Counted from the stretch's first letter, positions 36,125 to 45,228 are shown. The stretch: DNA of 64,000 nt from DATFQE01 sp963738205 (GCA_963738205.1 CAVTVQ010000007.1:496001-560000), one strand, 5' to 3'. Notes: generated from the sequence alone by a model not told the origin. Program-made: numbers and translations.

Positions 36125-37330
36125 TCACGGCTCCAACTTATCGCTCACGGGCACCGGCGCCTCCGGCACCTCGACCGAGACCTCCACGGGCACGGGGCGG
36201 CTCGAGTCCCACGGCTCCAGCTCGACGCGCTCGCCGAAGAACTCCCAGATGGCACGCAGCGCAGCGAGCGTCGGCAGGGCGAGGAAGACGCCGGGCAGCC
36301 CGTAGATCTGCCCGCCGGCCAGCAGCCCGAAGATGACGAGCAGCGGGTGGAGCCGGAGGGCGGTGCCCATCACCTTGGGCACGACGACGTGGCCCTCGAT
36401 CTGGTGGATGCCGAGGAAGAGGAGCGTCACCCAGATCGCCGAGAACGGGTCGACGACGAGCGCGTAGAGGATGGGCGGGATCGCCCCGAGCCACGGCCCC
36501 AAGTACGGGATCAGCTCGGCGACCGCGACCCAGGAGCCGAACAGGAGCGCGTAGTCGTCCTGGCCCTTGGCCCAGCCGAGCGTGCCGATGAGCCACAGCC
36601 CGACGCCGGCGCTCGCGCCGATGATCAGCGACACGAGCGCCTGCCCCTTCACGTAGCCGGCGACAGCCGTTTCGACGCGCCTGAGCAGCGGCTCGGAGCC
36701 CGGCGCCGGTGGGAACCTGCGGTCGATCCCACGGGCCAGCCGGTCCATGTCGAGGAGCATGTAAATCGAGACGACCAGGATCAGGACGAGGCTGAAGAGC
36801 AGCTCGAGGATGGAGAAGGCGGCGCCCTCGAGGAAATTGATCACGTCGGTCGTGTACTTCTCCGGGTCGGCTTCCTGGATCCGGTCGACGAGATCCTGGC
36901 CCTGCTCGCGCACCTCGATCCGCTCGAGCCCGTGGTCGTCGAGCCAGGCCTGGAAGCGGTCGACGTCCCGCTCCGCCTCGGTCTCTTCGGTCTGTCCTAT
37001 CGGCTCCGTAAGGTAGGCGTCGATGCGATTCGCGGCCGCCTGCGTGCGGTCGACAACCAAGACTCCGAGGGCGACCACGAGAACCACCATCGCGGCCGCG
37101 AAGCTCAGGTACACGATCGCGATCGAGATACCGCGGGGGATGCGTATGAGCTGCAACGCGCGGACGAGGGGCTCGAGCAGTAGAGCGACGATCGCCGCGA
37201 CCAGGAACAACAGGATCACGTGAGAGACAGCGCTCACCAGCAGCCACGCGAGCACGAGCACGAGCGGCAACCCGATCAGCTGGATCCAGCGCGGAATCTC
37301 GATCTTGGTCGCGCCGCCGGCGGGGGGCAT
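36125..37330 (-). CDS. AI-2E family (PerM-like) transporter
   Basis: This 401-residue polytopic membrane protein of the AI-2 exporter/PerM family has paired N-terminal helices (about residues 15-50) and a soluble loop. The conserved C-terminal block includes LIPYLGPWLGAIPP, HQIEGHVVVPKVMG and PLLVIFGLLAGGQIYGLPG. ATG 37330 is preceded by only weak ribosome-binding sequence but sits directly before the first helix. Members are membrane permeases or sodium/proton antiporters; the substrate is unknown. Confidence 0.85.
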   Translation of the reverse strand: MPPAGGATKIEIPRWIQLIGLPLVLVLAWLLVSAVSHVILLFLVAAIVALLLEPLVRALQLIRIPRGISIAIVYLSFAAAMVVLVVALGVLVVDRTQAAANRIDAYLTEPIGQTEETEAERDVDRFQAWLDDHGLERIEVREQGQDLVDRIQEADPEKYTTDVINFLEGAAFSILELLFSLVLILVVSIYMLLDMDRLARGIDRRFPPAPGSEPLLRRVETAVAGYVKGQALVSLIIGASAGVGLWLIGTLGWAKGQDDYALLFGSWVAVAELIPYLGPWLGAIPPILYALVVDPFSAIWVTLLFLGIHQIEGHVVVPKVMGTALRLHPLLVIFGLLAGGQIYGLPGVFLALPTLAALRAIWEFFGERVELEPWDSSRPVPVEVSVEVPEAPVPVSDKLEP

Positions 37331-37519
37331 CGGCGCGATCGTAGCGCCCGCGTCGTGGCGCTCAGACCACCCGATTGGGACTGGTCGTTCGCGGAGGAAG
37401 GCAACCTTGCGCTGGACCCGCACAAACTTTGGGACGATTCCGCTCTACAATCCCGCCCTCCGTTGTCACGAACTCGAACTCAACCGACCCCTTTGCAGGC
37501 ACCGCGGCGACCCGTTAGC

Positions 37520-38305
37520 GTGCGACCCGTGCCCGCCCCCGCCGGCACCCGTCGCGCACGCCGTTCGCGCGAGGCCCGTGCCGCCGCCAAACGCGCACGT
37601 CGTATCGCCGCGCTCGTGCTGGCTGCGTCAGCGCTGCTGATCACCCTCCTGCTGACCGCCTTCGGCTCCGGCGAGCCCACCCAGGTCGGCTCGACGGCTC
37701 CCGCTCCTGCGACTCGATTGCTCCCGGCAGGCCCGCCGCGACCTCAGGTGATCGCCGTTCGTGGATCGTTGCGGATCCAGATGCCGGTTGCCCAGAGCCG
37801 CGTCACCGCGGTCGGCTACCACGCCACGAGCGGCGGGGCGCTCGCGCTCTCGCCCGTGGGGCGACAGGCGAACGCAGGGCTGCTGGCGCGGGCGGCCCGC
37901 AGGCTGCTCGGCACCGGCGGAACGGGGCTCTCGTACTACCTCCTCGGCGGCAACGATGGGCCGACGACGTCGGTCCTCAACGTCGGCGCTCCGCCCGGCA
38001 CGGACGTCTACTCACCCGTGGACGGGACGGTTGTGGGCATCACCGACTACGTCATCAGCGGCCGCCGTCGCGGGGCGCGGGTCGACATCCAGCCGTCGGG
38101 TGCGGCCTCGATCGTGGTCTCGCTCACGCACCTCCGGCCCGACCCGGCGCTGACGGTCGGCTCGACGGTCGCCGCGGCGAGCTCCAAGGTCGGCACGCTG
38201 CTCGATCTCGCGGACGTCGAGCGCCAGGCACTCGCGCGGTACACGAATGACGCGGGCAACCACGTGGCGCTCGAGGTTCATCCCGCGGCCACGCTCTCGA
38301 GCTGA
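37520..38305 (+). CDS. Membrane-anchored M23/LytM-like protein, catalytically degenerate
   Basis: This protein is about 261 residues. After an Arg-rich cytosolic head there is one hydrophobic helix (LVLAASALLITLLLTAFG), a Pro-rich segment and a C-terminal LytM fold: PGTDVYSPVDGTVVGI, THLRPDPALTVGSTVAAASS and GNHVALEVHPA. The first zinc His-x3-Asp motif is absent, and the second motif keeps only one histidine. It is therefore probably not a peptidase; degenerate LytM proteins often activate amidases. The start is uncertain: GTG 37520 or GTG 37529, since a longer frame overlaps the divergent gene. Confidence 0.6.
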   Translation: MRPVPAPAGTRRARRSREARAAAKRARRIAALVLAASALLITLLLTAFGSGEPTQVGSTAPAPATRLLPAGPPRPQVIAVRGSLRIQMPVAQSRVTAVGYHATSGGALALSPVGRQANAGLLARAARRLLGTGGTGLSYYLLGGNDGPTTSVLNVGAPPGTDVYSPVDGTVVGITDYVISGRRRGARVDIQPSGAASIVVSLTHLRPDPALTVGSTVAAASSKVGTLLDLADVERQALARYTNDAGNHVALEVHPAATLSS

Positions 38306-39084
38306 GGCTCCTCTTCGTCGCGGATGTGTTCGGCGCACCCGGTCGGCGTGCGCTCGAGGAGCGGCTCGGCAGCCTGCGCGAGGAGCTCGACGTCGACTTC
38401 TGCGTCGTGAACGGCGAGAACGCCGCCGACGGCGTCGGGCTGACGCCGAAGCTGGCCGAGAAGCTGCTCGCGGCGGGGGCAGACGTGATCACGCTCGGCA
38501 ACCACACCTGGCGCCGGCGCGAGCTCGTCGAGTGGCTCGCCGGCGCGAAGCGCGTCGCGCGGCCCGCGAACCTGTCGCGGCACACGCCCGGACGGGGGGT
38601 CGTCGTCGCGGAGAGCCGGAGCGGCGAACCGGTCGCCGTGATCAACCTCATGGGCTCACTGTTCCTGGACGCGGCGACGGGGCCCTTCGAGGTCGTGGAC
38701 GCGCTGGTCGACGAGGCGGCTGCGGCGGCGAACGTGATCCTCCTCGACTTCCATGCCGAGGCGACGAGCGAGAAGGTGGCGATCGCGCGCTACCTCGACG
38801 GCCGCGTAACCGCCGTCCTCGGGACGCACACGCACGTGCAGACGAACGACGCCCGCGTCCTGCCCGGAGGCACGGCCGCGATCACGGACGCCGGCATGAC
38901 GGGGCCGCACGACTCGGTCATCGGCGTGCGCGCAGAGCTTGCGATCTCGCGCATGCGGACGGGCATCCCGGTGCGCTTCCAGCCGGCGGAAGGCGACGTG
39001 CGGATCGAGGGCGCGCTCGTCGAGTGCGACGCGGCCACCGGGCGTGCATCCTCGTGCGAAGCGGTGCGCGTGAGCGTTCCTTGA
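38302..39084 (+). CDS. YmdB-family metallophosphoesterase
   Basis: This protein is about 260 residues, of the TIGR00282/YmdB family (calcineurin-like phosphoesterase acting on 2',3'-cyclic nucleotides). Motifs are VVNGENAADGVGLTPK, VITLGNHTWRRRE, LLDFHAEATSEK and GTHTHVQTNDARVLPGG, with the metal ligands. The first metal ligand is the Asp of FVADVFG. It is only included if translation begins at CTG 38302, which overlaps the upstream stop (CTGA). GTG 38326 would cut it off, so I used CTG as the likely rare start. Confidence 0.82.
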   Translation: MRLLFVADVFGAPGRRALEERLGSLREELDVDFCVVNGENAADGVGLTPKLAEKLLAAGADVITLGNHTWRRRELVEWLAGAKRVARPANLSRHTPGRGVVVAESRSGEPVAVINLMGSLFLDAATGPFEVVDALVDEAAAAANVILLDFHAEATSEKVAIARYLDGRVTAVLGTHTHVQTNDARVLPGGTAAITDAGMTGPHDSVIGVRAELAISRMRTGIPVRFQPAEGDVRIEGALVECDAATGRASSCEAVRVSVP

Positions 39085-39099
39085 CGGTGCCAGGCACCC

Positions 39100-40344
39100 T
39101 CAGGAGTTAGCGCCGAGAGTGCGCAGAAATCGCGCCGGCTCGACCAGCACGATCAGCAGCGCAACGAGCACCAGGTCGCGGGCGAGCACGAGCCACGACG
39201 CGGCCATGTCGAAGCGAAGCGCCAGGTCCCAGTAGCGATAGGGGAACCACAGCTGCGTGAGGACGAGCGCGACGGCGAGCAGCGCGGCCGCGACCAGGCC
39301 ACGCCGGCCACGGACGAGCGGCACGAGCGGCACGAGCCAGATCAGGAACTGCGGCGAGAGCACCTTGCCCAGCGCGACGAAGGCGCACACGACCGCGGCG
39401 CAGTAGCGCACGAGCCGCTCGCGGGTGGCAGCACCGCGTGCGAACGAGACCCAGAGCGCCACGAGCACCCCCAGCTGCACGAGCCCCTGGAGCACGGCGA
39501 CGACGTCCGGCAGCGTGCCCTCGAGGTTCTGCGAGCCGCTGCTCGACTTCATCGTCACATCGAGGCCGAAGGCGTGATGGGCCGCGAGCAACACGGCCGA
39601 GCCGAGGCTCTCGATCTGGAGCGGGCGTCGAGCCTGCCGCCAGACGCTGTCGAGGACGTCGGCCGGCGCCAGCACCAGGAACGGGAGGAAGCAGAGGAAC
39701 ACGACGGCGCCGAACGCTCCAGCACAGATCAGCGCCTCGCGCCGCCCACGCTGCCGCCACACATATGTGAGCGCAAGCGGGACGAGCACCCCAGGCCAGA
39801 GCTTCGCCGCGACACCGAGCCCGAGCAGGCCCGACCCCAGCCGGAGTCGCCCCGAGAGCAGCGCAGCGAGCGCGCCGATCACGATCGCGGCGGGCCACAG
39901 GTCGAAGCGCGAGAGCACGACCGAGCCGAGCAGCAGCGGCGCGAGCGCCGCGAACGCGACCGCCGCAGCCATGCGCGCCAGCCCCGCGCCGAGCGCAGCG
40001 AGCGCGAGCGCCACGCAGACGACCGCGGCGGCGCCGAAGCTCGCCATCAGCCCTTCGAAGCGCCGCCGGAACGTCTCGGAATCTCCGTCCCCGAGGGCCG
40101 GAACGACGAAGACGGGCAGTGCGGCCGGCGGGTACTCGACCTTGAAGTCCCGGTAGGGCACGTCGCCGCGGGTGATCCGCTCGCCGTACGTCTCGTAGAC
40201 GGGCAGGTCGACGATCTGGTCGCGTGCGTAGAAGCCCTGGTGCAGCGCCCACCAGGAGGCGAGGAAGAGGCAGACCCCGGCGGCGGCGACGAGCGCCGTC
40301 CGCCCGCTAGCCGGCCGCGACCAGCTCTCGGCTCGGGCGATCAG
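39100..40344 (-). CDS. GT87-like polytopic membrane glycosyltransferase
   Basis: This membrane protein has about ten hydrophobic helices, of the GT87/DUF2029 (polyprenyl-phosphate mannose-dependent mannosyltransferase) type. The first catalytic loop reads DLPVYETYGERITRGDVPY, followed by EYPPAALP, which is the family motif with its Asp. GTG 40161 would remove most of that motif. The frame runs open upstream and encodes a matching first helix (LVAAAGVCLFLASWWALH), but no ATG, GTG or TTG lies upstream. CTG 40344 is the earliest plausible start; the exact one is unsettled. It follows a polytopic membrane protein with a similar topology. Confidence 0.75.
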   Translation of the reverse strand: MIARAESWSRPASGRTALVAAAGVCLFLASWWALHQGFYARDQIVDLPVYETYGERITRGDVPYRDFKVEYPPAALPVFVVPALGDGDSETFRRRFEGLMASFGAAAVVCVALALAALGAGLARMAAAVAFAALAPLLLGSVVLSRFDLWPAAIVIGALAALLSGRLRLGSGLLGLGVAAKLWPGVLVPLALTYVWRQRGRREALICAGAFGAVVFLCFLPFLVLAPADVLDSVWRQARRPLQIESLGSAVLLAAHHAFGLDVTMKSSSGSQNLEGTLPDVVAVLQGLVQLGVLVALWVSFARGAATRERLVRYCAAVVCAFVALGKVLSPQFLIWLVPLVPLVRGRRGLVAAALLAVALVLTQLWFPYRYWDLALRFDMAASWLVLARDLVLVALLIVLVEPARFLRTLGANS

Positions 40345-42031
40345 TCTCGGGCTCCACGATCGTGGGCGGCCTCGCGGGCAACGGTGCGAGGACGGCCAGC
40401 GCGACGAACGGGAAGAACCACGGGATGTAGAGGTAGAACCAGTGCGTCAGCGTCAGCTGGAAGCCGATCAGCAGCGCGCCGGTCAGCGCGGCCACGGCCA
40501 GCGGCGTCCGCCGCCGCGGCACGAACGCCAAGGCCAGGGCGAGCAGCCCCACCAGCGCGATCAGCACCTTCTGCGGCACGGCGAGATCGGGGATCCCGGC
40601 TGCGTGGTACTGACCCCAGTCCCAGATCGAGAACGGCGACTCGCGGCCGAGCTGCCAGCCGAGCGTCCGGTCGAAGAAGAGCCGCGCCGCGTGGCCCACG
40701 TCCGGCTCGAGCAAGAGCACCGAGAACGCGACCGCCGAGGCCGCGAGGAAGCCGAGCCCGAAGCGCACGAGCGAGCGCCGCTCGAGCGCGTCCGGATAGC
40801 CTGACCAGAGCGGCACGACGAGCAGCGAGCCGAACTTCGTCAGCCCGGCGAGTGCGGCCGAAGCGCCGCGTGCCCAGCCGGACCCGAGCAGGAGGAAGCC
40901 GAGCAGCAGCAGCGCGGGCGGGATGGCGTCGTTGGTGTTGGAGCTGAGGACGTACTGGGTGAACGGGTACGCCGCCCAGGCGAACGCCAGCGTCACGCCG
41001 AGCCGGTAGCCGCCGTAACGAAGGCCGACGAGGCCGAGCAGGACGAGCGCGAGCAGGTCGAACGCGATCGACGTGAAGTGCGCGGCGGGCAGTCCGTCCC
41101 ACTTCCCGTCCCAGCCGAGCAGCAGGTAGCCGGGAACGTAGGCGAGGTACGACACGGGCCCGTAGGTGTCGCCGCGCTCGTTCGCCGACTCGCAGCGCCC
41201 GTTCGTCTGGACACGGTCGCGGACGTCTCCGTCGGCGTCGGGCACGCCGCAGGCCTTGAGCTTCTTGTCCGCGACGGGGAAGTTGCCGTAGGGCGACTGG
41301 CCCTCGACGATGCGCTCGGCGCCGATCACGCCCGAGTAGCCGACGTCGATCACGTTCGGCTTCGGTTGCGTGACGTTCAGGCCGATCCGGAAGCCCACGA
41401 GGAAGACCGTGGCGGCGGCCAGCACCCAGACCGGCCAGAGGGGCCGCCCGGTCGCGCCGCGTCTCCCTTTGAAGCCGACCCAGAGCATGCGCCCGAACAG
41501 GTAAGCGAGCGGGGGATAGGCGAGCGGGACGCTCGTGAAGATGTCGCCGCCGTTGAAGAAGCGCAGCGAGATCGAGAACGACAGCAGCGCGAGCAGGTCG
41601 AGGTTGCGGAGCGACAGCGGCCGTCTGAAGTCGGCGAGCCCGATCACGAAGGCCAGGCAGAAGGCGAGCCACACCGCAACGCCGTTGAGGGTCTTGCCCC
41701 CGAAGGCGCCCTCGTAGCCGCGGGCCATCTTCCACGCGACCTGCGGGCCGGTCCAGGCCTCCTCGACATGACCGGTGCGGTCGTCGACGACGCCCGTCGC
41801 GATCTCGCCGGCCGACCGCCACCAGACGTGCACTTCCCAGTCGTCGGTCTTCTTGCGGTAGTCGGCGTCGACGCTGCGACCCTGCTCCGGGTAGCGGTCG
41901 AGCCAGTCCGCCACTTTGTGGAAGCGGAGGAAGGTGCGCTCCGCCTGGGCCTCGGTGACGTTCGTGCGCTCGGCCCCGAGGGCGGGCGAGGAGAACGCCA
42001 GCGCGGCGAGCGCTACGGCGAGGACGCGCAC
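40307..42031 (-). CDS. Polytopic membrane protein with an exported N-terminal domain
   Basis: This 574-residue protein starts at GTG 42031 with a signal peptide (about 1-20). An extracellular domain of about 90 residues with PepSY-like character (VHVWWRSAGEIATGVVDDRT) is followed by about eleven helices. A glycosyltransferase-like layout is suggested by ERIVEGQSPYGNFPV and TYGPVSYLAYVPGYLLLGW, similar to GT87 or GT39 loops. It may handle lipid-linked sugars. Its end overlaps the open frame of the next gene. It forms a likely operon with GtrA upstream. Confidence 0.65.
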   Translation of the reverse strand: MRVLAVALAALAFSSPALGAERTNVTEAQAERTFLRFHKVADWLDRYPEQGRSVDADYRKKTDDWEVHVWWRSAGEIATGVVDDRTGHVEEAWTGPQVAWKMARGYEGAFGGKTLNGVAVWLAFCLAFVIGLADFRRPLSLRNLDLLALLSFSISLRFFNGGDIFTSVPLAYPPLAYLFGRMLWVGFKGRRGATGRPLWPVWVLAAATVFLVGFRIGLNVTQPKPNVIDVGYSGVIGAERIVEGQSPYGNFPVADKKLKACGVPDADGDVRDRVQTNGRCESANERGDTYGPVSYLAYVPGYLLLGWDGKWDGLPAAHFTSIAFDLLALVLLGLVGLRYGGYRLGVTLAFAWAAYPFTQYVLSSNTNDAIPPALLLLGFLLLGSGWARGASAALAGLTKFGSLLVVPLWSGYPDALERRSLVRFGLGFLAASAVAFSVLLLEPDVGHAARLFFDRTLGWQLGRESPFSIWDWGQYHAAGIPDLAVPQKVLIALVGLLALALAFVPRRRTPLAVAALTGALLIGFQLTLTHWFYLYIPWFFPFVALAVLAPLPARPPTIVEPETDRPSRELVAAG

Positions 42032-42044
42032 GCAGGGAGCGTAC

Positions 42045-42473
42045 TCAGCGTCGGCGGAACGACCAGAGCTTGTTGCCGACGAAGTTGATCGGCGTCACGA
42101 GCGCGATCGCGATTGCCTGAGCGATCACCTCGCCCATCCCGGCGGCGACGAGCGCGGCGAGGATCAGCTCGTTGGCAGCAAGTGCGATCAACGCCACGAT
42201 CAGGAAGCGGAGCCCCTGGTAGGCGATGTGCCCGCGCTGCCCACGGAACGTCCAGAGCCGGTTCCACGTGTAGTTGTTGGTGACGGCCACGAGGAACGAG
42301 GCGGCCGCGGCGACGCTGTAGTGGTGGCCCCAGCTGACGAGGAGCGAGAAGACGGCGAGGTTGACCGCGTAGCCGCTCGCGCCGACTGCGCAGAACTTCG
42401 CCAGCTGCACCCAGTTGTGGGGTGCGCGCAGCGCGCGGACGTACCGAGGGGCGACGGCGGTGGAGCGCTCCAT
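42045..42473 (-). CDS. GtrA-like membrane protein
   Basis: This 142-residue protein has four transmembrane helices and the GtrA family marks: KFCAVGASGYAVNLAVFSLL in helix 1, NNYTWNRLWTFR after helix 2 and the ending NFVGNKLWSFRRR. GtrA proteins are thought to move lipid-linked sugars or related molecules across the membrane, which fits the two neighbouring glycosyltransferase-like membrane proteins. ATG 42473 is the start. Confidence 0.88.
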   Translation of the reverse strand: MERSTAVAPRYVRALRAPHNWVQLAKFCAVGASGYAVNLAVFSLLVSWGHHYSVAAAASFLVAVTNNYTWNRLWTFRGQRGHIAYQGLRFLIVALIALAANELILAALVAAGMGEVIAQAIAIALVTPINFVGNKLWSFRRR

Positions 42474-42485
42474 GCCCGCGCGAGC

Positions 42486-42983
42486 CTACCGGCCGTTGGC
42501 GTTCAACCGGACGCCCGGCCCGGCCGGCACGTGCTCGGCGCCGTCCTCCGCCTGGACGACGAAGGCCTCGATGTCGCCCCCGGAGGAGACCACGACGTCC
42601 CGCAGTGCTCCGAGGTCGCGGCCCGCGCGCGCCACGTGCGTGCCCTTGAGCATGCGCAGCGAGCTCGTCCGGCGGCGGTAGAACTCGAAGCCGGAGTCGT
42701 CGACGAGCGCGAAGGCGGAGGAGAGCTTGATCACGTTGGCCTCCACGTCGGCCGCCGCGAGCGGGAGGAACCGATGCACCTCGTCCTTACACAGGACATC
42801 GAGCCCGAGAGCCCGGTCGTGACCGGGGTCGAGAATGAGGTCGACAGCCCGACCGACGTCGACCCCCTCGAGCCGTACCGGAAGGCGCAGCAGCTGCTCC
42901 GCAGAAAGTCCAGGCACCGGCGCGGATTCTGCCCGTCGCCTCGGGGCTGACGACTCAGACCACGCTGAAACCGGCTTCCCCAA
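42486..42983 (-). CDS. PRC-barrel domain protein
   Basis: This 165-residue protein probably holds two PRC-barrel (photosynthetic reaction centre H/RimM-like) beta-domains. One spans about 35-100 (LPVRLEGVDVGRAVDLILDP) and the other about 110-160 (LGALRDVVVSSGGDIEAFVV). The start is TTG 42983, because GGGAGG lies six bases upstream; GTG 42917 is a weaker alternative. The frame overlaps the acylphosphatase by 29 bases. PRC-barrel proteins bind RNA, photosystems or other partners; the role here is unknown. Confidence 0.7.
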   Translation of the reverse strand: MGKPVSAWSESSAPRRRAESAPVPGLSAEQLLRLPVRLEGVDVGRAVDLILDPGHDRALGLDVLCKDEVHRFLPLAAADVEANVIKLSSAFALVDDSGFEFYRRRTSSLRMLKGTHVARAGRDLGALRDVVVSSGGDIEAFVVQAEDGAEHVPAGPGVRLNANGR

Positions 42984-43221
42984 CCGCTTCCTCCCACTTG
43001 ACGTCCACGCCGTCGACGCGGGCGCCGGCCGGACCGCGGCCGCACCAGTCGACGATGCTCTCGACTCGTTCGCGCTCGCCCTCGAAGACCGCCTCGACCG
43101 AGCCGTCCCCGCAGTTGCGGACCCAGCCCGCGAGGTCGAGCGAGCGGGCGCGGTCGCGCGTCTCGACGCGGAAGAAGACGCCCTGGACGCGGCCGCGCAC
43201 GCGAACGCGCGCCCGCGTCAC
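42955..43221 (-). CDS. Acylphosphatase
   Basis: This 88-residue enzyme hydrolyses acyl phosphates. Motifs are VRGRVQGVFFRVETRDRA, with the catalytic Arg, and GWVRNCGDGSVEAVFEGE, with the conserved Asn. The start GTG 43221 overlaps the stop of the PCM gene (GTGA). Length matches the 90-residue family norm. The end overlaps the PRC-barrel gene by 29 bases. Confidence 0.93.
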   Translation of the reverse strand: MTRARVRVRGRVQGVFFRVETRDRARSLDLAGWVRNCGDGSVEAVFEGERERVESIVDWCGRGPAGARVDGVDVKWEEAVGEAGFSVV

Positions 43222-43859
43222 TCGCTGAACCCGCCTTCGCCCACGAGCGGGACGAACCGGCACGGGACCGAGCGCACGACAGCGGGCCCCTCGGGGCTTC
43301 GTACGATCAGCTGGAGGCGCTGATTCGCGCGACCGCCGACGGGGACGACGATGCGACCGCCGATCCTGAGCTGGTCGTAGAGCGCATCGGGCAGCTCGGG
43401 CGCCGCGGCGGCGACGGCGATCGCGTCGAACGGCGCGCGGTCCGGCACGCCGCGTGTTCCGTCGCCGACCCTGACGTCGACGTCCTCGTACCCGGCGGCC
43501 TCGAGGTTCTGGCGCGCCGTTTCCGCCAGCTCGGCGATCCGCTCGATCGTGACGACTTCGGCCGCGAGCTCGGCGAGCACGGCGGCGTGGTAGCCGGAAC
43601 CGGTGCCGACGTCGAGGACGCGCTCGTCGCCGTCGAGCGAGAGCAGCTCGCACATCTTCGCGACGATGTAGGGCTGGGACATCGTCTGGCCCCCCGCGAT
43701 CGGCAGGGCGGCGTCCTCATAGGCTCGGCTCCGCAGCCGCTCCGGCAGGAAGAGCTCGCGGGGGACGCGCGCCATCGCCGCGAGCACGCGCTCGTCCTCG
43801 ATGCCCCGCCGCCGCAGCTGGCGGTCGACCATGCGTCGGCGCTGCTCGTCAGGCGGCAC
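43218..43859 (-). CDS. pcm: Protein-L-isoaspartate O-methyltransferase
   Basis: This 213-residue SAM-dependent enzyme repairs isoaspartyl residues. Motifs are VPRELFLPE, YEDAALPIAGGQTMSQPYIVA, VLDVGTGSGYHAAVLAEL and FDAIAVAAAAPELPDAL. Start GTG 43859 lies within the last codons of the upstream gene; ATG 43832 is an alternative nine codons in. It is coupled downstream to acylphosphatase. Confidence 0.92.
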   Translation of the reverse strand: MPPDEQRRRMVDRQLRRRGIEDERVLAAMARVPRELFLPERLRSRAYEDAALPIAGGQTMSQPYIVAKMCELLSLDGDERVLDVGTGSGYHAAVLAELAAEVVTIERIAELAETARQNLEAAGYEDVDVRVGDGTRGVPDRAPFDAIAVAAAAPELPDALYDQLRIGGRIVVPVGGRANQRLQLIVRSPEGPAVVRSVPCRFVPLVGEGGFSE

Positions 43860-45228
43860 GGACCGCGGGCCGCGTGTACGCGGGCGCCTCGACGCCGAAG
43901 TGCGCCAGCACAGCGGGAGCCACGTCGACGATGCTCGCGGGCGCGGCGGCGATCCCGACGGCGAGGACCGGCACGACCGAGTCTCCCGCCGCGAGTGACC
44001 CGTGGCTGCCGCCGCCGGCGTGGTGGCGGCCCGCCAGGTCGGCGAACTCGACGCCCGGAGCGGCGGAGACGAGCACCTCGCCTGCATTGGGATTGTGGAG
44101 CGCGGCCCAGACCCGGGAGAACGCGTCGGGATAGTCGGCCACAATGGCCTCGTCGCCGCTCGTCTTCCAGCCGTCGCCTTCGCGCCGGAAACGCAGTTCC
44201 TCTCGCTCGCGGCGCACGACGGCCTCGCCGTCCTCGAGGAAGAGCGCAGCCTCGGCCGCCGGGCTCTCGTCCAGGCCCTCGGCGAGCTCGCGCGGCTCGG
44301 CGCGGCTCCCCGGCAGCCGGTACACCATCCCGGCCCGGTTGGATGCGGTGACCGCCAGCTCGGCGTTCGCGCCGCGGCGGCTGAAGAGGCGGGCGCCCGC
44401 GAAGGAGTCCTGGAGGCGCACCGCCCGTTCGACGTTCGTCTGCCCGTGGTCGGCGATGAGCAGGACGGCGTAGCGCTCGAGGAACTCGTCGGGGCCGCCG
44501 GCCGCCTCCATCAGCGCCGACACGGCCGCATCGCTTCGGGCCAGGGCGGCGTCGGCCTCGTCGGGGCCGGCCGCGTGCGAGGCGAAGTCGTAGTCGGGCA
44601 GGTAGTAGACGAGGAAGTCGAAGCCGTCGCGGGTCACGAGCCAGCGACCGACCGTGGCTGCGTACGCGTCCACCGAGCCGAGCGCACGGTTCCGCACGGC
44701 GATCGGCGCGCCGGTCCGGTCAGACTCGAACAGGCTGTAGTAGAAGAAGCGCCGCGGCCCGTGCGCCACCCGGCCCAGACCCGGGACGAGCGGCCGGTGC
44801 GGGACGCGTCCGCGATAGCAGGTCATGTTCACCGCCCCGGTCGTGTAGCCCGCGTCCTCGAGTGCTTCATACACCGTGACCGCCTGCGCGCCGAGGTGCT
44901 CGGCGTTCATGTTGAAGATCGTGTCGATGATCGACCGGCGGGCTCCCGCGGCGCGGATCGCCCCGAACGACGACCCGTACTCGACGAGCCGACGCTCGCC
45001 GCGGTGGTACCAGACCAGGTGCGGGATCTCGTGCACGTCGGGATGCGCCCCGGTTGCGATCGACGAGAGGCACACGGGCGTCAGCGACGGGAACGTCGAC
45101 GTCGCACGGCCGTACGAGCCCGCCTCGGCAAGCGACGACAGCGCCGGGAGCCCGTTCTCGACGGCGCGTTCGAGCATCGAGGGCGTGAGGCCGTCGATGA
45201 CGATCAGGATGAGCGGCTTAGCGGGCAA
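43849..45228 (-). CDS. Alkaline phosphatase superfamily phosphodiesterase (nucleotide pyrophosphatase-like)
   Basis: This 459-residue protein of the NPP-like alkaline phosphatase superfamily has the N-terminal LILIVIDGLTPSMLERA (metal Asp). TSTFPSLTPVCLSSIATGAHP holds the nucleophile Thr/Ser, FLVYYLPDYDFASHAAGPDE the His and Asp ligands, LLIADHGQTNVE and GSHGSL later ligands. No signal peptide is evident. It would hydrolyse phosphodiesters or phosphonates. Start TTG 45228 falls inside a 19-bp tandem duplication, so the 5' end needs care; a longer frame upstream is unrelated to the family. Confidence 0.82.
   Translation of the reverse strand: MPAKPLILIVIDGLTPSMLERAVENGLPALSSLAEAGSYGRATSTFPSLTPVCLSSIATGAHPDVHEIPHLVWYHRGERRLVEYGSSFGAIRAAGARRSIIDTIFNMNAEHLGAQAVTVYEALEDAGYTTGAVNMTCYRGRVPHRPLVPGLGRVAHGPRRFFYYSLFESDRTGAPIAVRNRALGSVDAYAATVGRWLVTRDGFDFLVYYLPDYDFASHAAGPDEADAALARSDAAVSALMEAAGGPDEFLERYAVLLIADHGQTNVERAVRLQDSFAGARLFSRRGANAELAVTASNRAGMVYRLPGSRAEPRELAEGLDESPAAEAALFLEDGEAVVRREREELRFRREGDGWKTSGDEAIVADYPDAFSRVWAALHNPNAGEVLVSAAPGVEFADLAGRHHAGGGSHGSLAAGDSVVPVLAVGIAAAPASIVDVAPAVLAHFGVEAPAYTRPAVRAA

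Noticed and set aside
37429..37451. Promoter TTGGGA and TACAAT before the M23-like gene
   Set aside because: The spacing is only 11 bases, too short for a sigma-70-type promoter; TACAAT alone is weak evidence.
37220..37519. A longer N-terminus for the M23-like protein
   Set aside because: It overlaps the divergent AI-2E family gene by over 100 bases, and its sequence is Arg/His-rich without homology.
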